Shown piece after piece: positions 33,237 through 45,075 of a stretch of DNA of 64,000 nucleotides (the first letter of the stretch is position 1; each line of letters begins with the position of its first letter). Origin of the DNA: Carettochelys insculpta. Its lineage: Eukaryota; Chordata; Testudines; Carettochelyidae. Location: assembly GCF_033958435.1 (NCBI RefSeq), contig NC_134167.1:454001-518000 (forward strand). The letters are read 5' to 3'. The notes under the pieces were generated by a model that saw nothing but the letters and a program-made list of their open reading frames with translations, searched no databases and had not been told where the DNA came from. Position numbers and translations under genes: made by a program.

Positions 33237-35892
33237 AGAGACTTTTAACAGGAGTAGAAGAGAGTCCTTTTGGCTGCAAGAATAAAAACAAACCTACATT
33301 AAATACATTTAAAACGCAACCAAACATGAGAAAATTAATTATGCCCTAGTTATTTGGTCTAAGGAAACAGCATTGGGAGCATTTTCTGTACACTTGAGAA
33401 ATGTAAACACTATTTCGCCTACTCTAAACGAGGAACTAGAAAGGGAGTGAGTGAAGTTCAAAGCACCTGGATATGAAAAACCTCTTGAATTCTGCACAAA
33501 ACTATGCAACAGTGGCTGGTTAGCAACTCAGCTGGTGTGAACAGAAACTTCAGTGATTTCTATAGAGCTACTCCCATTAGACTGGGGAAAGTGCTTTGAA
33601 TCCAAACCTTATTTTCTGCTAAAACAACACAGATTCCGACTGACTGAAAGCTTCATACATTTGCATTGAATTCACTAAATTAGTTTCCTTTTTGTTTGAT
33701 CAAACCTGGAAAACAAAGCTTCATCCCGAAAATGTCAGAAGGAACCTTTTGGTGTTCTTGACACCAAATGTTTTGTTTGCAAATTTACTTCAATTTTATT
33801 TTAGAAAAGGTTATGAAAAACTTAGAAATGAAACAAGTTTTGTTTTGGGTCAAATGTAACTATGGCTTGCCACAAAAGAATTTGTTAATCTTTTTCTTTT
33901 CTTAACAAAACAAAAAAAATTTAGGGGACCCAAAATAAGTTCTCCCTGCATCACCTGCCATTTTTCTGTTCATCCAACCATTTAAAAAATACCAGATATT
34001 CACACAGATCCATACACCAGGGAAAATCTGGATTCCTGTATCTAGATCTATTTTTGCATAAATAGGCTCTTCATATATAGTGGCTTTGTGTAACTGCTGA
34101 CAGCCAGTAAGAAAACAAAACCAGGACTTTGTGTTTAAAAACAAGACCATACCATCTCAGCCAGAGATGTATCACTCTTTACTAGTATTAGAGACTACAG
34201 AGGAATCAATCCTGGTTTAACAATTGCTGAAAAGAAATGGTGGGCACTGGGCTGGAAGGATTCAAAATTATTCTAACAAGACCTTAGCCATGTTCTTTCA
34301 AGTCATTAGGAAGTTTTTGAAGCATTCCCTAAAGTTCCATTAGACGATGTTCTGGAAATTCACGTGTGAAATTTAAAATGAATCATTCTTGGACAATGAA
34401 AATTTTAAGAGCTGTTCAGACTGCACCCCAATCAGTGGCAGCGCATGGGAAAAAAAAAAGTTCCACAGAGAACTCTAATACCCTGGCTGTAACTACTGGA
34501 GCAAGACAAATCTGAGTGTGGAAAGTAATCTATCAGAGAGAGCAGGGTGACTAAGAATAAGTGTTCATAAGTGGGCACCTAACAACTAGGGTGAGCATCT
34601 CTGAACCTCATTTTTTCCCCATAGAAAAAAATCTTGATTTCATTCAGATGTGGAATGATCGGAAAAAAAAAAAAAAGTAAAGGCACTACCATTTTCACAA
34701 AACAGAAGTCTTGTTTCCAGATAGCCTTGGACACTAGCATGTAGTCCATTAATCCACAACAGTACAGAGGCTGGTGTTAGGGCACAGATGGCAATTCAGT
34801 CTCCTTCCATCCAATCCTCTGCCCATCAATTGCGATGGAACCACAGGGAGGTCAAGCTGCACTGATGAGAAGCTTAGATCCACCCAACTGAGCTCACAGA
34901 CTTGAGGTACTTATCGTCTCCCTTCACCGATGGCCTGGAGTCAGATTGTGACTACCAACCAAGGCTAAGACAGGTTCTCACTGACCAGTCACCAGCCTCT
35001 CCACTCCAGGACAACAGTCCCCATGAGAACTACATTTTGTGCAAGGCTTCCAAGATACGACCTCGCGTAATGCAGGTATTCATGAACTGAGACACCCCAA
35101 CAACAACAAGCACAACTCACCTCAGACCTGATTCTACATCTCTTACCCAGGCTCAGTAGGCCCATCAGTCCGTGTTGTATGCATTGCAGAAATATGCTGA
35201 AAACCCTGGACAAATTTAGGGCAGAAGCATCTTTTAACTGTTTTTGCTCACCTTTGAAAACTCTGCATAATCTTGTCTGATAATGTCTGATGTGACTCAT
35301 GAAGCAAATTACTGCAGATGTCAGTTGTCAAACACCCGGTTGAGGAACTATTCTATGCCTGAACAGATGACTGGTGGAATTATCAGACTAGCCACAACTT
35401 GCTCCAAATACGTTGTATCAAAATCACCACCTGAAAGATTTGCATCATTCAGGAGGATCAGAAAATGTCACAGCGTCGCTGACATGACAACCGATAGCAT
35501 GAGTGGTAGAGAGTCATCTCACAATCAATAATCTTATTTTGCCATGCTCTCCAGATAAAACATATCCCAAGTGTCCACAGCGGACACATCAGGCACACTT
35601 TCTCAGTGCTGTCTGTCTGGATTACTTCCCAGATGATTTCTTGTCCTACTTCTCTTCTCAAAACACAAATCAAAGCAAGGCAAATATCCTGCGGTTTCCA
35701 CAACTAGCTTAAGGATACATAGCCACATAAATCCCATTCATTTCAGTGAGAGTCAAGCAACTAAATCCCCTAGACAAACTTCACAAGTCTCAACCTGAGG
35801 TTCCCATCCCCCATCTCTCTCCAAGCACTATTTAAATTTAGATCAAGATTGTGCAGATATGAGACAACCCTCAAATGTAACACGCTGAAAAA
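33237..35892. other. unassigned stretch
   Basis: About 2.6 kb of A/T-rich sequence without a gene or recognisable repeat. An A-run of about 14 lies near 34663. Confidence 0.45.
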
Positions 35893-35919
35893 ACAAGGTG
35901 CCTTGTAGCACTTTAAAGG
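35893..35919 (-). mobile_element. PLE-like fragment, left of hAT insertion
   Basis: 'caaggtgccttgtagcactt' resembles the reverse PLE end text 'aacaaggagtcctgtggcac'. Related text ('gactaagtcctgcagctgaa') resumes after 36378, which suggests that the hAT-like element between them landed in a PLE remnant. Confidence 0.4.
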
Positions 35920-36377
35920 CCGGGGTGGCCAAGATATGGCCCTGTGGTTCCCAGCCCAGTCCACCCAGACCCTGCAGCAGGCTCCCTGCTTGCTGCAGCC
36001 TCAGGCTGTTCAAAAGGCATGGCGGCACCTCTTCAGACAAGAGGAAAGGGGGAGACTTCCTGTGCTGCCCTGTCCTCATCCCCAGCTTACCACCTAAACC
36101 CTCAGCACCCCCTTTTTTTGTCTGCACGAGGTTGCTATTCTATCCCAGGTGCTGCATCCCCTTCTATACCCCCTCCCTGACTCTTCACCCCAATCTTCTG
36201 TCCCCTCCTTCATTCAAACTGCCTCGCAGACCCCACACCCTCTCCTGCACTCCAATTCCCTACCCCGAGGTCCCTTTTGCATCCAACCTCCATCCCAGAC
36301 CCCTCCATAGAAAAGCATGGCCCTGACCTCTTCCCAAAATCTTTAAGCGGCCCCTATCAAAATTATCGTCCACCCTG
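35920..36377. mobile_element. hAT-like non-autonomous element
   Basis: The left terminus 'ccggggtggccaag' and the complement of the right terminus 'cagggtggacgataa' resemble the CAGGGGTGGCCAAC ends of hAT elements. The interior is C-rich ('cccacccagaccctgcagca') without transposase. The expected 8-bp duplication is only dimly visible (ttaaag versus ttcaag). Frames such as 35898-36326 are by-products. Confidence 0.5.
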
Positions 36378-36445
36378 TTCAAGACTAAGTCCTGCAGCTG
36401 AAACAGACTAACAGACTAGCTGAAACATGCACCCGAAAGGTTTTA
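36378..36445 (-). mobile_element. PLE-like fragment, right of hAT insertion
   Basis: 'gactaagtcctgcagctgaa' and 'acagactaacagactagctg' resemble PLE end text but are scrambled. Low-confidence partner of the fragment at 35893. Confidence 0.35.
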
Positions 36446-37258
36446 TTTAGCAACCATATGAGATCTTTGCTACAAGAGAGAAGCAGAAGAGGTACTATTA
36501 TCACATTCTGATCTTCTCATAGTAGATAAGTTCCTTTTGTCATGACCAAGCAAGGGAGGTTAATCCATATTCATTCTCTGATAAGGGGCAAAATGAGGTG
36601 TTTAAACAGAGTACAGCATGCCAACTCCAGATGTTAAGGAGGAAGAAAATGCAGCATGGTTACACAAGAGGCCAACAAACCTTTCAGTGGGGATAATGTG
36701 TTAGGGCTGTTTACTAAACCCAAGATCCTTATCATATGCACAACAGTCTGTAGATAGTAGGCACCCTGAAGCAGGAAGGGAAGGAGTACCAGAACATTGC
36801 TTTTTCCTTCAGTAGATTTCTCTGTTCTTCCAAACAGCTGCCACTCATAACAGATGCATCACCATAAACACCAAGTGCAGCAGCTCTCCGAAGAGAATTC
36901 AAACTACACCAAAGTGATCTCTGCATAAAAATTCCATAACTAGAGCCCTTGACTACTTTGCATGAACAAAACCTAATCTTTTATAGATAAGGTGGTGCTT
37001 GGCTGCACGTGCAAACCCAGCTCCTTCTCGGCACAGTCTTTAGACCTGACTGCAGATATTTATTTAGGCCTCTTAACTTTGCATAATATTTCAAATTGTT
37101 TCTCATTAAAGGGACACAAGTTTCTTCTGTATCCAAGTAGTGATGCTAACACCTGATGCGGCAACGATTTGAGATGCCTACAGGAGTGAGTCATAGATGT
37201 ACCAAGCAACACCTCTTCTTAAAAGACAGTAAGTGTAACATGCTGGTGAGAATCAGTG
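36446..37258. other. unassigned stretch
   Basis: Nothing recognised. Confidence 0.4.
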
Positions 37259-37335
37259 GGCTAGATCCGCAGTTGGGCTAAACTGAAGCAAGGCCTTTTT
37301 ACACCAGCTGAGGATATGGGCCCGTAAATTTTTCT
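37259..37335. repeat. palindromic dispersed repeat ('acaccagctgaggat' type)
   Basis: 'gctagatccgcagttgggct' at the left and 'tacaccagctgaggatatgg' at the right are partly self-complementary. Related units stand near 42890-42972 and 56948. Confidence 0.45.
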
Positions 37336-37439
37336 GTAACAGAGGAACACACCTTCTCACTTCACTTTTATAGCAATAATGAAGTTGCAGCGACTCTCTA
37401 ATTTAAAAGGGGGAATGGTGTTTAATGCATAAATCCTGG

Positions 37440-38033
37440 GGCTATGTCTACACTAGAAGCATCTGTCAACAGAAGTTACCATTGACAGGGAAATCTCGAC
37501 AGAACCTCTGTCAACAGATTGCTGCTACACACAAATTGCTCTATCGACAGAGAACTGGCAGGCTGCACTGCCCTCTGCTGCCAGAAAACAGTATCAGAGG
37601 GGTAGGCGTATTAGTCTGTAAGTTCGAGAACAACCAGAAGTCTTGTGGCACCTTTGTAGACTAACAGGTATTTTGGAGCATAAGCTTTCGTGGGCAAAGA
37701 CCCGCTTCGCCAGATGCATGGGATGAAGCTGGTCTTTGCCCACGAAAGCTTATGCTCCAAAATATCTGTTAGTCTATAAGGTGCCACCAGAAAGTGGAAT
37801 GGCAGCTCTGCAAAGAGGGCTGCCCTGCAACTGGAAGACCTCTCTGTCAACAGAGGTGTCTACACTGAACTTTTGTCGACAATACCCTGTCCAGTGAGTG
37901 TTATGCCTCACATTTTTGAGGGATAATACTGTTGAGGAAAAGGCAGAGTTTTGACGAGACTTGGTTGACAGAATGCTTTAAGTGTGTAGATGCTCTGTGA
38001 GTTATGTCAAAACTCTCTAGTGCAGACCCAGCC
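37440..38033. mobile_element. MITE, TGTCGACA-type, with nested PLE pair
   Basis: The left end 'ggctatgtctacactagaag' and the complement of the right end 'ggctgggtctgcactagaga' are inverted repeats. Both arms carry 'gtcaacag' and 'tcgacag' words and the right arm has 'tgtgtagatgctctgtga', as in the element at 24839. Without the nested pair it would be about 390 bp. The flanks are TGG and TGT. Confidence 0.75.
37588..37786. mobile_element. inverted pair of PLE 3' ends
   Basis: The first 130 bp are a reverse PLE end beginning 'agtatcagaggggtaggcgt'-like text after 'ac'; the last 65 bp are a forward copy ('gtctttgcccacgaaagctt' ... 'agtctataaggtgcca'). CCAGAAA flanks both sides (37581-37587 and 37787-37793). 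The insertion lies inside the MITE. It repeats the geometry at 54482-54695 with different truncation of the forward arm. Confidence 0.85.
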
Positions 38034-38228
38034 TGTGATTATTAACAGCCTCCAGAAGGTGCACAGTCATCAACAGTGTCACCTAATGATAATGCAGGGT
38101 CTTTCCCCATGGCAGGCGCATTCTGGTTGTTCAGGGCTCCTGCTCTTCTTTAGCAAGCAACATTATGGGAGGCTTGGTCCTTATCAGTGAGGCCTTTGTT
38201 AGCTGGTCTCTTACCTAGGTGAAGACTC
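38034..38228. other. unassigned
   Basis: Short spacer between two MITEs. Nothing recognised. Confidence 0.4.
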
Positions 38229-38231
38229 CTA

Positions 38232-38907
38232 GGCTACGTCTACACGTGCACGCTACATCGAAATAAGCTATTTCGATGAATAACGTCTACCTGTCCTCCA
38301 GGGCTGGCAACGTCGACGTTCAACTTCGACGTTGGGCAGCACCACATCGAAATAGGCGCTGTGAGGGAACGTCTACATGCCAAAGTAGCACACATCGAAA
38401 TAAGGGTGCCAGGAACAGCTGCAGACAGGGTCACAGGGCGGACTCAACAGCAAGCCGCTCCCTTAAAGGGCCCCTCCCAGACACAGTTGCACTAAACAAC
38501 ACAAGATCCACAGAGCCGACAACTGGTTGCAGACCCTGTGCATGGATCCCCAGCTGCCGCAGCAGCAGCCAGAAGCCCTGGGCTAAGGGCTGCTGCATAC
38601 GATGACCATAGAGCCCCGCAGGGGCTGGAGAGAGAGCGTCTCTCAACCCCTCAGCTGATGGCCGCCATGGCGGACCCCCACTATTTTGATGTTGCGGGAC
38701 GCAGATCGTCTACACGTGCCCTACTTCGACGTTCAACTTCGAAGTAGGGCGCTATTCCCATCCCCTCATGGGGTTAGCGACTTTGACGTCTCGCCGCCTA
38801 ACGTCGATTTCAACTTCGAAATAGCGCCCAACACGTGTAGCCGTGACGGGCGCTATTTCAAAGTTGGCGCCGCTACTTCGAAGTAGCGTGCACGTGTGGA
38901 CGCGGCC
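38232..38907. mobile_element. large foldback MITE (676 bp), CTA duplication
   Basis: The left end 'ggctacgtctacacgtgcac' and the complement of the right end 'ggccgcgtccacacgtgcac' match almost fully, and the TTCGAA-rich subterminal text continues the pairing. CTA flanks it exactly (38229-38231 and 38908-38910). Inside, at 38708-38755, another hairpin begins 'gtctacacgtgccctacttc', which looks like a further terminal motif. TTCGAA and CpG sites are well kept, so it is young. Several frames inside it are by-products. Confidence 0.82.
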
Positions 38908-38910
38908 CTA

Positions 38911-39489
38911 GTGTGATAAAGACGGCTCAGAGTGGCTTGAGGAGCACAGGCCTGCTCTTTCCCCCAGGCTATGGTCCAGGGCCACCTGGTAGGCAGCTAC
39001 ACTCACCATGCTGGGATGCTAAGCCCACTGCCTCTCCAGACCACTTCCTATCCCAGAGTAATCTCTCTCATCAGGTCTGACCTGCCCTCAGTCCCCTGCC
39101 TCTCTGGGTTTGCACAGTCCTATGAGTCACTTTCCCATCAAAGCTCAGTTTCCTTCCTCTCCCAGACCTTCCCTGAGCCGCTCCACCCACTTATTAAAGC
39201 TCTGCCTTCAGCTTGTACAGGGGCTATGAGGTGTGGGTGGACCAGGAGGCCTAGGCCCAGAGCTGCTCCTTTGCCCATTGCTCTCTGGTGTGGGGTCGGT
39301 ATGCCCATCACATAAGCCCAAGACACGGAGGCTGGAAGCTTTGAGGATTTAGACACCCAAACCATGTTTGAAGCCATTGGGAGACAGGTGCCCAAGTCCC
39401 ACGTGTGCCTCTGAACAGCTCTCAGTGGGTGAAGAATAAGCAGAGCCATGGCAGAGGCTGAACAAGTTTCCTCAACAAACTCATGCTCT
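38911..39489. other. unassigned stretch
   Basis: No gene recognised. Frames on both strands (for example 38971-39315) have no domain. Confidence 0.4.
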
Positions 39490-39545
39490 AGGCAGACACC
39501 AAACTAGATGGTTCTGATGGTCTTTTCTGGCTTACATGTGTTACC
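39490..39545 (+). repeat. possible CR1 3' terminus scrap
   Basis: 'aaactagatggttctgatgg' and 'tcttttctggcttacatg' resemble the end of CR1 3' UTRs ('gatgatcataatggtccctt...'). Only a scrap remains. Confidence 0.35.
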
Positions 39546-40824
39546 AGCCTGTAGGAGAAAACTGGTAGCTGCGAACAGGGGCAGTTGAGCCTCCCTCAGT
39601 TCTGTCTAGGCTCTTCTGTGAAGATGGTGGGGTGGGTTCATGATGTGGACACCAGTATGATGGGAAATGAGTTGGTGATCACTGTCTGGTCCATAAAAGG
39701 AACAGTTCCTTATATATGCACTATGTTTGGTCAGAAGCCTTTATCAGAGTTAACTCTTAGGGCTAATTTTACCCAAAGTGAACACAACAGAGGTAAACAT
39801 CTGAGCCAAAGCACCTTGAAGTGGAAGTCTTTCTATTGATGTTAGTGGGCTTTGGATAAATGTCCAACCCAAGAGCAAATGACTGCAGGCTACTCCTTCA
39901 GGGAGAGCCATGCAACAGCTGTGGAGAGACCCCTAAAGTTGAGACAGACTCACTCTTGCACCTTTGAATTGCCCCATCTCTAACCCCTGGTGCAGCAGAA
40001 CATAGAGGAGGCATTGCCTATCAGAGACCTGATGTTGCTCATTTGAGACCAGAGCATGAACTCCATGACCCCATCTGCAAAGTGACTCATACAAGCTGTC
40101 TCTACTAACTCCTTGGCTGCCCGCATGCTTGTTAACTGTAGGGTAAAATTTTCCAATGCATGTTATGGTTTGTATTAAGACCCCTTTTCATCATTCCTAA
40201 ATTTCATAGTTTGGTATGAGGCCTAACTAGCTCATAACATGTACCATGGTTCATAGGCAGTCAGTGTTAGTGAAAATCTGCTGTCTCTGCCCTTTATCAT
40301 ACATTACAGGCCCCAACAAGGCCACAGACAGAAACAGTGCCTTTAAGTCAGAGAAAGATAACTACCACAGCAGCAGCTACATTCAAGGTCTCAGAACTAG
40401 GCTAGAAGAACATTTTCTCTCTCTCTCTCCCCCCGCCTCCAAACACCTCCCACTGTTGTCAACCTGGACTCTTAGCGATATAAACAAAGTACAACAGAGT
40501 ATAACAAACTCAGTATACTTGCCATTTGCCTTTGCTGCTTTTGCTTTAAATCCCTATATAGGCATCACTGGATTGCACCTATCTGGAAAGTATCACCATC
40601 ACTCCCTTGACCTCATGATTGGAATTCCATGCATGCATTGTTTAAACGAAGAACCTAAGTAGTAGTATCTATGTACTAGATAAATGTTACATGAGCTATG
40701 GGCTGATTCATTTGTGTAACCTATTAAATTATTGGCTTATTGCGCTCATTTCATCTTGCTACTCATGCTTATCTAGTTGCTTCTCTCCACCCATTGACAT
40801 CTGATATAATCAATTGTAACTAAT
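39546..40824. other. unassigned stretch
   Basis: Nothing recognised. A CT-rich tract lies at about 40412-40430. Confidence 0.4.
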
Positions 40825-41082
40825 TGCTAGACCCTGGTTTCCCAAACTGGGGGCATGAAGAAATTCCAGGGGGAGGCATGAGGCAACCCAGCACCACCCC
40901 CCCAATTATTTCCCCACACAAAGAAAAGCTGGCCTTTGCTGCCGGCTCTCAGCCCCTGCCATGTTACATAGGTGACCAGACGCAGCTCCTATAAAAAGCA
41001 GGCAGAAAGCAAAGACCCATGTGGAGCTAGCTGCCTCCTGCAAAGGTGAGGGAATGAGGGTTGGGGATGGAAGGGAAGGAGA

Positions 41083-41656
41083 GTGGTTCAGAAAAGGGCG
41101 ACCAAGATGATTAGGGGTTTGGAACGGGTCCCATATGGGGAGAGGCTGGAGAGACTGGGACTTTTCAGTCTGGAAAAGAGGCGATTGAGGGGCCATATGA
41201 TGGAGGTATATAAAATCATGAATGGTGTGGAGAAAGTGAATATAGAAAAATTATTTACCTTTTCCCATAATACAAGAACTAGGGGACACCAAATGAAATT
41301 GATGAGTAGTAGGTTCAAAACTAATAAAAGGAAATTTTTCTTCACACAGCGCACAGTCAACCTGTGGAACTCCTTGCCGGAGGAGGCTGTGAAGGCCAGG
41401 ACTTTATTAGGGTTTAAAAAAGAGCTCGATAAATTTTTGCAGGTTAGGTCCATAAATGGCTATTAGCCAGGGGTAAAGTATAGTACCCTAGCCTTCAGAA
41501 CAAGGGCAGGAGATGGATGGCAGGAGATAAATCGCTTGATCATTGTCTTCTGTTCTCCTTCTCTGGGGCACCCGGCATTGGCCACTGTCGGCAGACGGGA
41601 TACTGGGCTGGATGGACCTTTGGTCTGACCCAGTATGGCCATTCTTATGTTCTTAT
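41083..41656 (+). mobile_element. CR1 LINE copy D, 3' end, nested in hAT
   Basis: The frame from 41083 to 41466 reads '[20 protein letters not shown]', '[20 protein letters not shown]', '[20 protein letters not shown]' and '[20 protein letters not shown]', then stops. It is the C-terminus of a CR1 RT polyprotein, open over 127 codons. The 3' UTR ends 'ctggatggacctttggtctg' and 'ttcttatgttcttatg', the CR1 terminus in two copies. It belongs to a different CR1 subfamily from copy A. It is 5'-truncated within an older hAT. Confidence 0.88.
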
Positions 41657-41659
41657 GCT

Positions 41660-42060
41660 GGGGTTAGACAGGGGCCTGGTGGTGCCTGGCTCGGGGGAGG
41701 GGGATGGGGTGAGAGTGGGAGGCTGCTGGTGCCTGACTTTGGGAAAGGGGAGGGGAGAGGATCAGGTGGGGAGCTCGTGAGGCTTGGGTGGCAGGCTTGT
41801 GGGGCTCCTGAGGCTTGGGTGGCTGGCCCTGGCATTACAAGGCTCAGGCTGGCAGGCGGCTGGTCCCCAGAAGCATGGGGCTTGGGCAGCTGGCCACCGC
41901 AGCATGGGCCTTGGGCAGCGGGTGGGTTGCCGTCTGGCTGTGGCAGCATGGGGCTCGGGCAGGTGGCTAGGGGTGGGTGGCTGGCCTGGGTAGCACAGGG
42001 CCCTGGTGGCTGGTGGGCAGGCAACTGGCCCTGGCAGTGCGGGGCTTGGATTTAATTGAA
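41660..42060. repeat. G-rich decayed tandem sequence inside the hAT
   Basis: Units around 'ggctcgggcaggtggc', 'ggcttgggcagctggcc' and 'ggccttgggcagcgggt' recur irregularly at 20-40-bp spacing. Frames on both strands (for example 41543-42055) follow from this G/C-rich repetition and are not genes. Confidence 0.6.
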
Positions 42061-42182
42061 TTTCTTGTTAAAAGGGGGTTGGATGATGGTAAAGAAGAGG
42101 CTGGGGGTCGGGGGGGTTCGGGTTTCTCAAAAATCAAAAGGGGGCCTGGGTGCCGAAAAGTTTGGGAACCACTGTGCTAGAT

Positions 42183-42889
42183 AGTACTTCACTGAGTCCT
42201 CACAGGTGATGTGGCAGTCTGCCAGCTATGCGTAATAAATCCACCTGCTTGCTTCACACAGGGTGTCCAGACTTAGTTTCCAACACCAACACAGACAGAC
42301 AAAAGCACCTCTTCAGTGGGAAGCAGAGCAGACTGCTGAATAATCCCCTCAAGGCAACGAGGCTGCTTATGTGAGTAGAGGCTGGAGGACATTACCCTTT
42401 GATGAAAATTAAGCTACACTTGTCAAAACAAATAATCAAAATGTATTTTATAATGTAATATTCCTGTTCTTTATTTTTGGTAATGTTTATCCACTTAACG
42501 TGCTAATTTGCAATATTCAGTAGACTGCAATGGGTCTGAGTGTTGTTACAAGATACATGTAATCAAATTAGCAGAAAGATGTTCACAGTGTAACATTTCC
42601 TTTGCAATTACCCCCAACCACCATTCTTGTGCTATGAAGTAATGCCTCATAGCAGGCAGATATGCTACATTAAGTCTTGCTGAATATGACATTTAAACCA
42701 TGAAATTTTGCCATATGTCTTACAAGGCATTCTAGCAAGTTATGTGACTTTATGGAAGGGCCCTATAGGATTTAATAGAAAGTAATCATACATCTGTAGA
42801 AGTTTTGAGCATTCCTATATAGATTAAGTGCAAGTTTAGAAAAAGCTACACAAAAATTCTCATCCTCTATTTCATTTTATGAGCCATAT
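42183..42889. other. unassigned stretch
   Basis: Nothing recognised. Confidence 0.4.
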
Positions 42890-42972
42890 TGTCCATTGGT
42901 ATAAATCAGCTTAGCTGCATTGAAATCAATGGAATTATGATGATTTACATCAGCTGAGAATTTGGCCCTACA
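42890..42972. repeat. palindromic dispersed repeat
   Basis: The left half 'ccattggtataaatcagctt' and the right half 'gatttacatcagctgagaat' are self-complementary around a centre near 'gaaatcaatgg'. This is the fuller form of the unit at 37259. Confidence 0.5.
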
Positions 42973-43676
42973 GGCTTTTTTTTTTTCAGGAGGAAGTTCT
43001 GTAGACCCCAGACAGAGTTCCATGGAATCCTGGTAGAATCTATAGGACTTTGTCATTTCCTGTGATGTGAGAACTTGTTCCTATTCCCCTAACGATCAGC
43101 ATCCAAGATCTCACTGACGAGGAGTCAAACCTTACAAAATACCTTTCAAATTTCAGTGATCTGGGGGTGGAATAGAGCCAATTATTAGTATGTAGATTGT
43201 AATTTTTAATGAGAGTCCAAATAATTCCAAATGTTTTCTATAGAGAAAGTTCTGACATTACAATGCATTAACTACCTTTACATTCTTGGACTCATGATCA
43301 TCTTGAGTGCAAACATTACCATGACTTAACAGAGGCAGGAGTAAATATTCTCACTATCGGCACAGCTACCAGAAAAGGTCAGCTATTTTGTCACTCCACA
43401 GCAGTGGATTGTAGTGTAGGCACTTTGTCAGCATAGGTTACTCCAAGGGTGTCTTCATCTCTGGCTCCTCCTGCTGTCCATTTCCCTCTACCATGGCTGT
43501 AGCCAAGTAACAGAAAATCCATACCCCTTCCAAAGTAACAGGCCCAAATGGAAGTCGGAAAAAATCCAAAGCAAAAGATGTTTTTAAACCCCTCTTGGGG
43601 GATAACTACACTTCCAGATGCATGCCTACCTGCCTCACTCATCTAGGAATTCTAACAGTTTATGTCTGGACAAAAA
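42973..43676. other. unassigned stretch
   Basis: Nothing recognised. Confidence 0.4.
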
Positions 43677-43900
43677 GCAGTCAAGTAGCACTTTAAAGAC
43701 TAGCAAAATGGTTTATTAGGGGAGCTTTCGTGGGACAGACCGACTTCTTCAAACCATAGCCAGACCAGAACAGACTCAATATTTAAGGTCTGGGTGATTG
43801 TAGGGTAACCGAAAGATTGTGTGTCACATCCCACATCTCCGTTGACTGACATAAACTGAACACCCAGCTGGACCATTTTAAGCACACAGCTGAAGAGTGA
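43677..43900 (-). mobile_element. PLE 3'-end fragment of a second subfamily, reverse
   Basis: 'agtcaagtagcactttaaag', 'gcaaaatggtttattagggg', 'agctttcgtgggacagaccg' and 'acttcttcaaaccatag' are the reverse of a PLE 3' end that uses the GTAGCACTTTAAAGACTA wording instead of the GTGGCACCTTATAGACTA wording of PLE1 and PLE2. The part beyond 43760 probably extends it into the 3' UTR. Confidence 0.65.
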
Positions 43901-45004
43901 TCTGATGCTTGATCTGCAAGGTAGCTACTTCCCTTGGGGATCTGCCACGGTGATAATAAAATTGACTGCGCCAAAGTCAGTCCTTATGCAGCACATTTAA
44001 AGCCTCAGATGAAGGGTGGTGCTGATTCAGGGCCTGGTAGCACAAAGATTCCTCCTCGCCCCCGCATACACTTTTCTTTTTATTCTATCTTTCTCCTAAC
44101 TTTACTCTTTTTTTCTTTTTTATCAAGAACACTTCAATTCACTCCTGAAGCATACAGAGCATTGAATGCTTCTAATACCCTAATTTGTTCACCTTTCCAG
44201 TGCCCCATCAACACAGAATACACATTAAAACATATAAGTAGACATACGTTGAGATTATCAGACTAAAGCAAAAATTACAAACCTCCAGTGTGGAATCCAT
44301 CAGAAGTGATCATACAAAAAGAAATATGATAATGCTTCTTAAAAGATTCATTTTCTGAATGAATAATCTTAATTATTTGTTTAATATTAGCACAAAATCC
44401 ATAGGAGTTTAAGGTTTATCTTTCCTGGAACATCTAGGACAGACCTTCAATAATAATAGGAACTACCAGCTCAATAATCACCGTCAACAGAAAAATGTAT
44501 ATCTAGATAAACTGAGAGGGGTTAGTAAGTCTATGTTACCACTCTGGGGACTGGAATTCACAGCAAGGTAAAATATGGTAGGTTAGTGCTAGCATCTGTT
44601 CAATGTCGAGCTCCTCCTGACGTTTTTCTTTTGTAGCACCCTTTGCGAGGCTGCTGTTCAAGGTAACTGTGAATTTTTTTAAACGAAACAGTTTTATTTT
44701 CACTTTCTATTTCACACATCCCCAACCAAAACCAAAGAAGTGAGGCTGATTATGACATGCACCGAGATCTGTGAAAGTGACCAGTGATTTTGGGTGCACT
44801 ACTACGTACGTCCTTAACTGACCTGATTCTTCAGTGTGGTCAGCAAAAAACAAAACAAAACAAAAAAAAAACCTTAAAAACTGGGTGTGAAAAAAATGTC
44901 AATCACATTAGCATTTCTCTCTCTCTGTTATTTAAACAATGAGAAAGTCACTTCAAACTACAGTAATTTATTTTATTGCAATAACCTGTAAATGTGACGA
45001 CAAT
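43901..45004. other. unassigned stretch
   Basis: Nothing recognised. An A/C-rich tract lies at about 44845-44872. Confidence 0.4.
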
Positions 45005-45075
45005 CATTCACTCTTCCATCGCAGGATCTCAAAGCACTTTACAAATACAAAAGGAGCTACAATCCCACAGGACAT
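45005..45075 (-). repeat. SINE fragment, reverse
   Basis: 'catcgcaggatctcaaagca' and 'ctttacaaatacaaaaggag' match the reverse of the body that precedes 'cccattttacagatgggg' in these SINEs. Short and decayed. Confidence 0.45.

Larger units (their letters stand above)
40833..42174. mobile_element. hAT-type element with 8-bp duplication, carrying a CR1
   Basis: The left terminus 'cctggtttcccaaactgggg' and the complement of the right terminus 'cagtggttcccaaacttttc' are inverted repeats of the CAGTGGTTC(C/T)CAAAC kind known from Charlie-like hAT elements. TGCTAGAC (40825-40832) and TGCTAGAT (42175-42182) form a 7/8 target duplication of hAT length. The interior holds a CR1 3' end (41083-41656) and a G-rich decayed tandem region. 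No transposase is visible. Confidence 0.82.

Noticed and set aside
35898..36326. 142-codon proline-rich frame
   Set aside because: C-rich interior of a hAT-like element; overlaps an open frame on the opposite strand and has no domain.
40412..40430. CT-rich tract as a splice acceptor
   Set aside because: No AG plus open exon follows in a consistent frame.
41543..42055. 170-codon glycine/tryptophan-rich frame
   Set aside because: It lies in a G-rich decayed tandem region within a hAT element, with equally long frames on the other strand.
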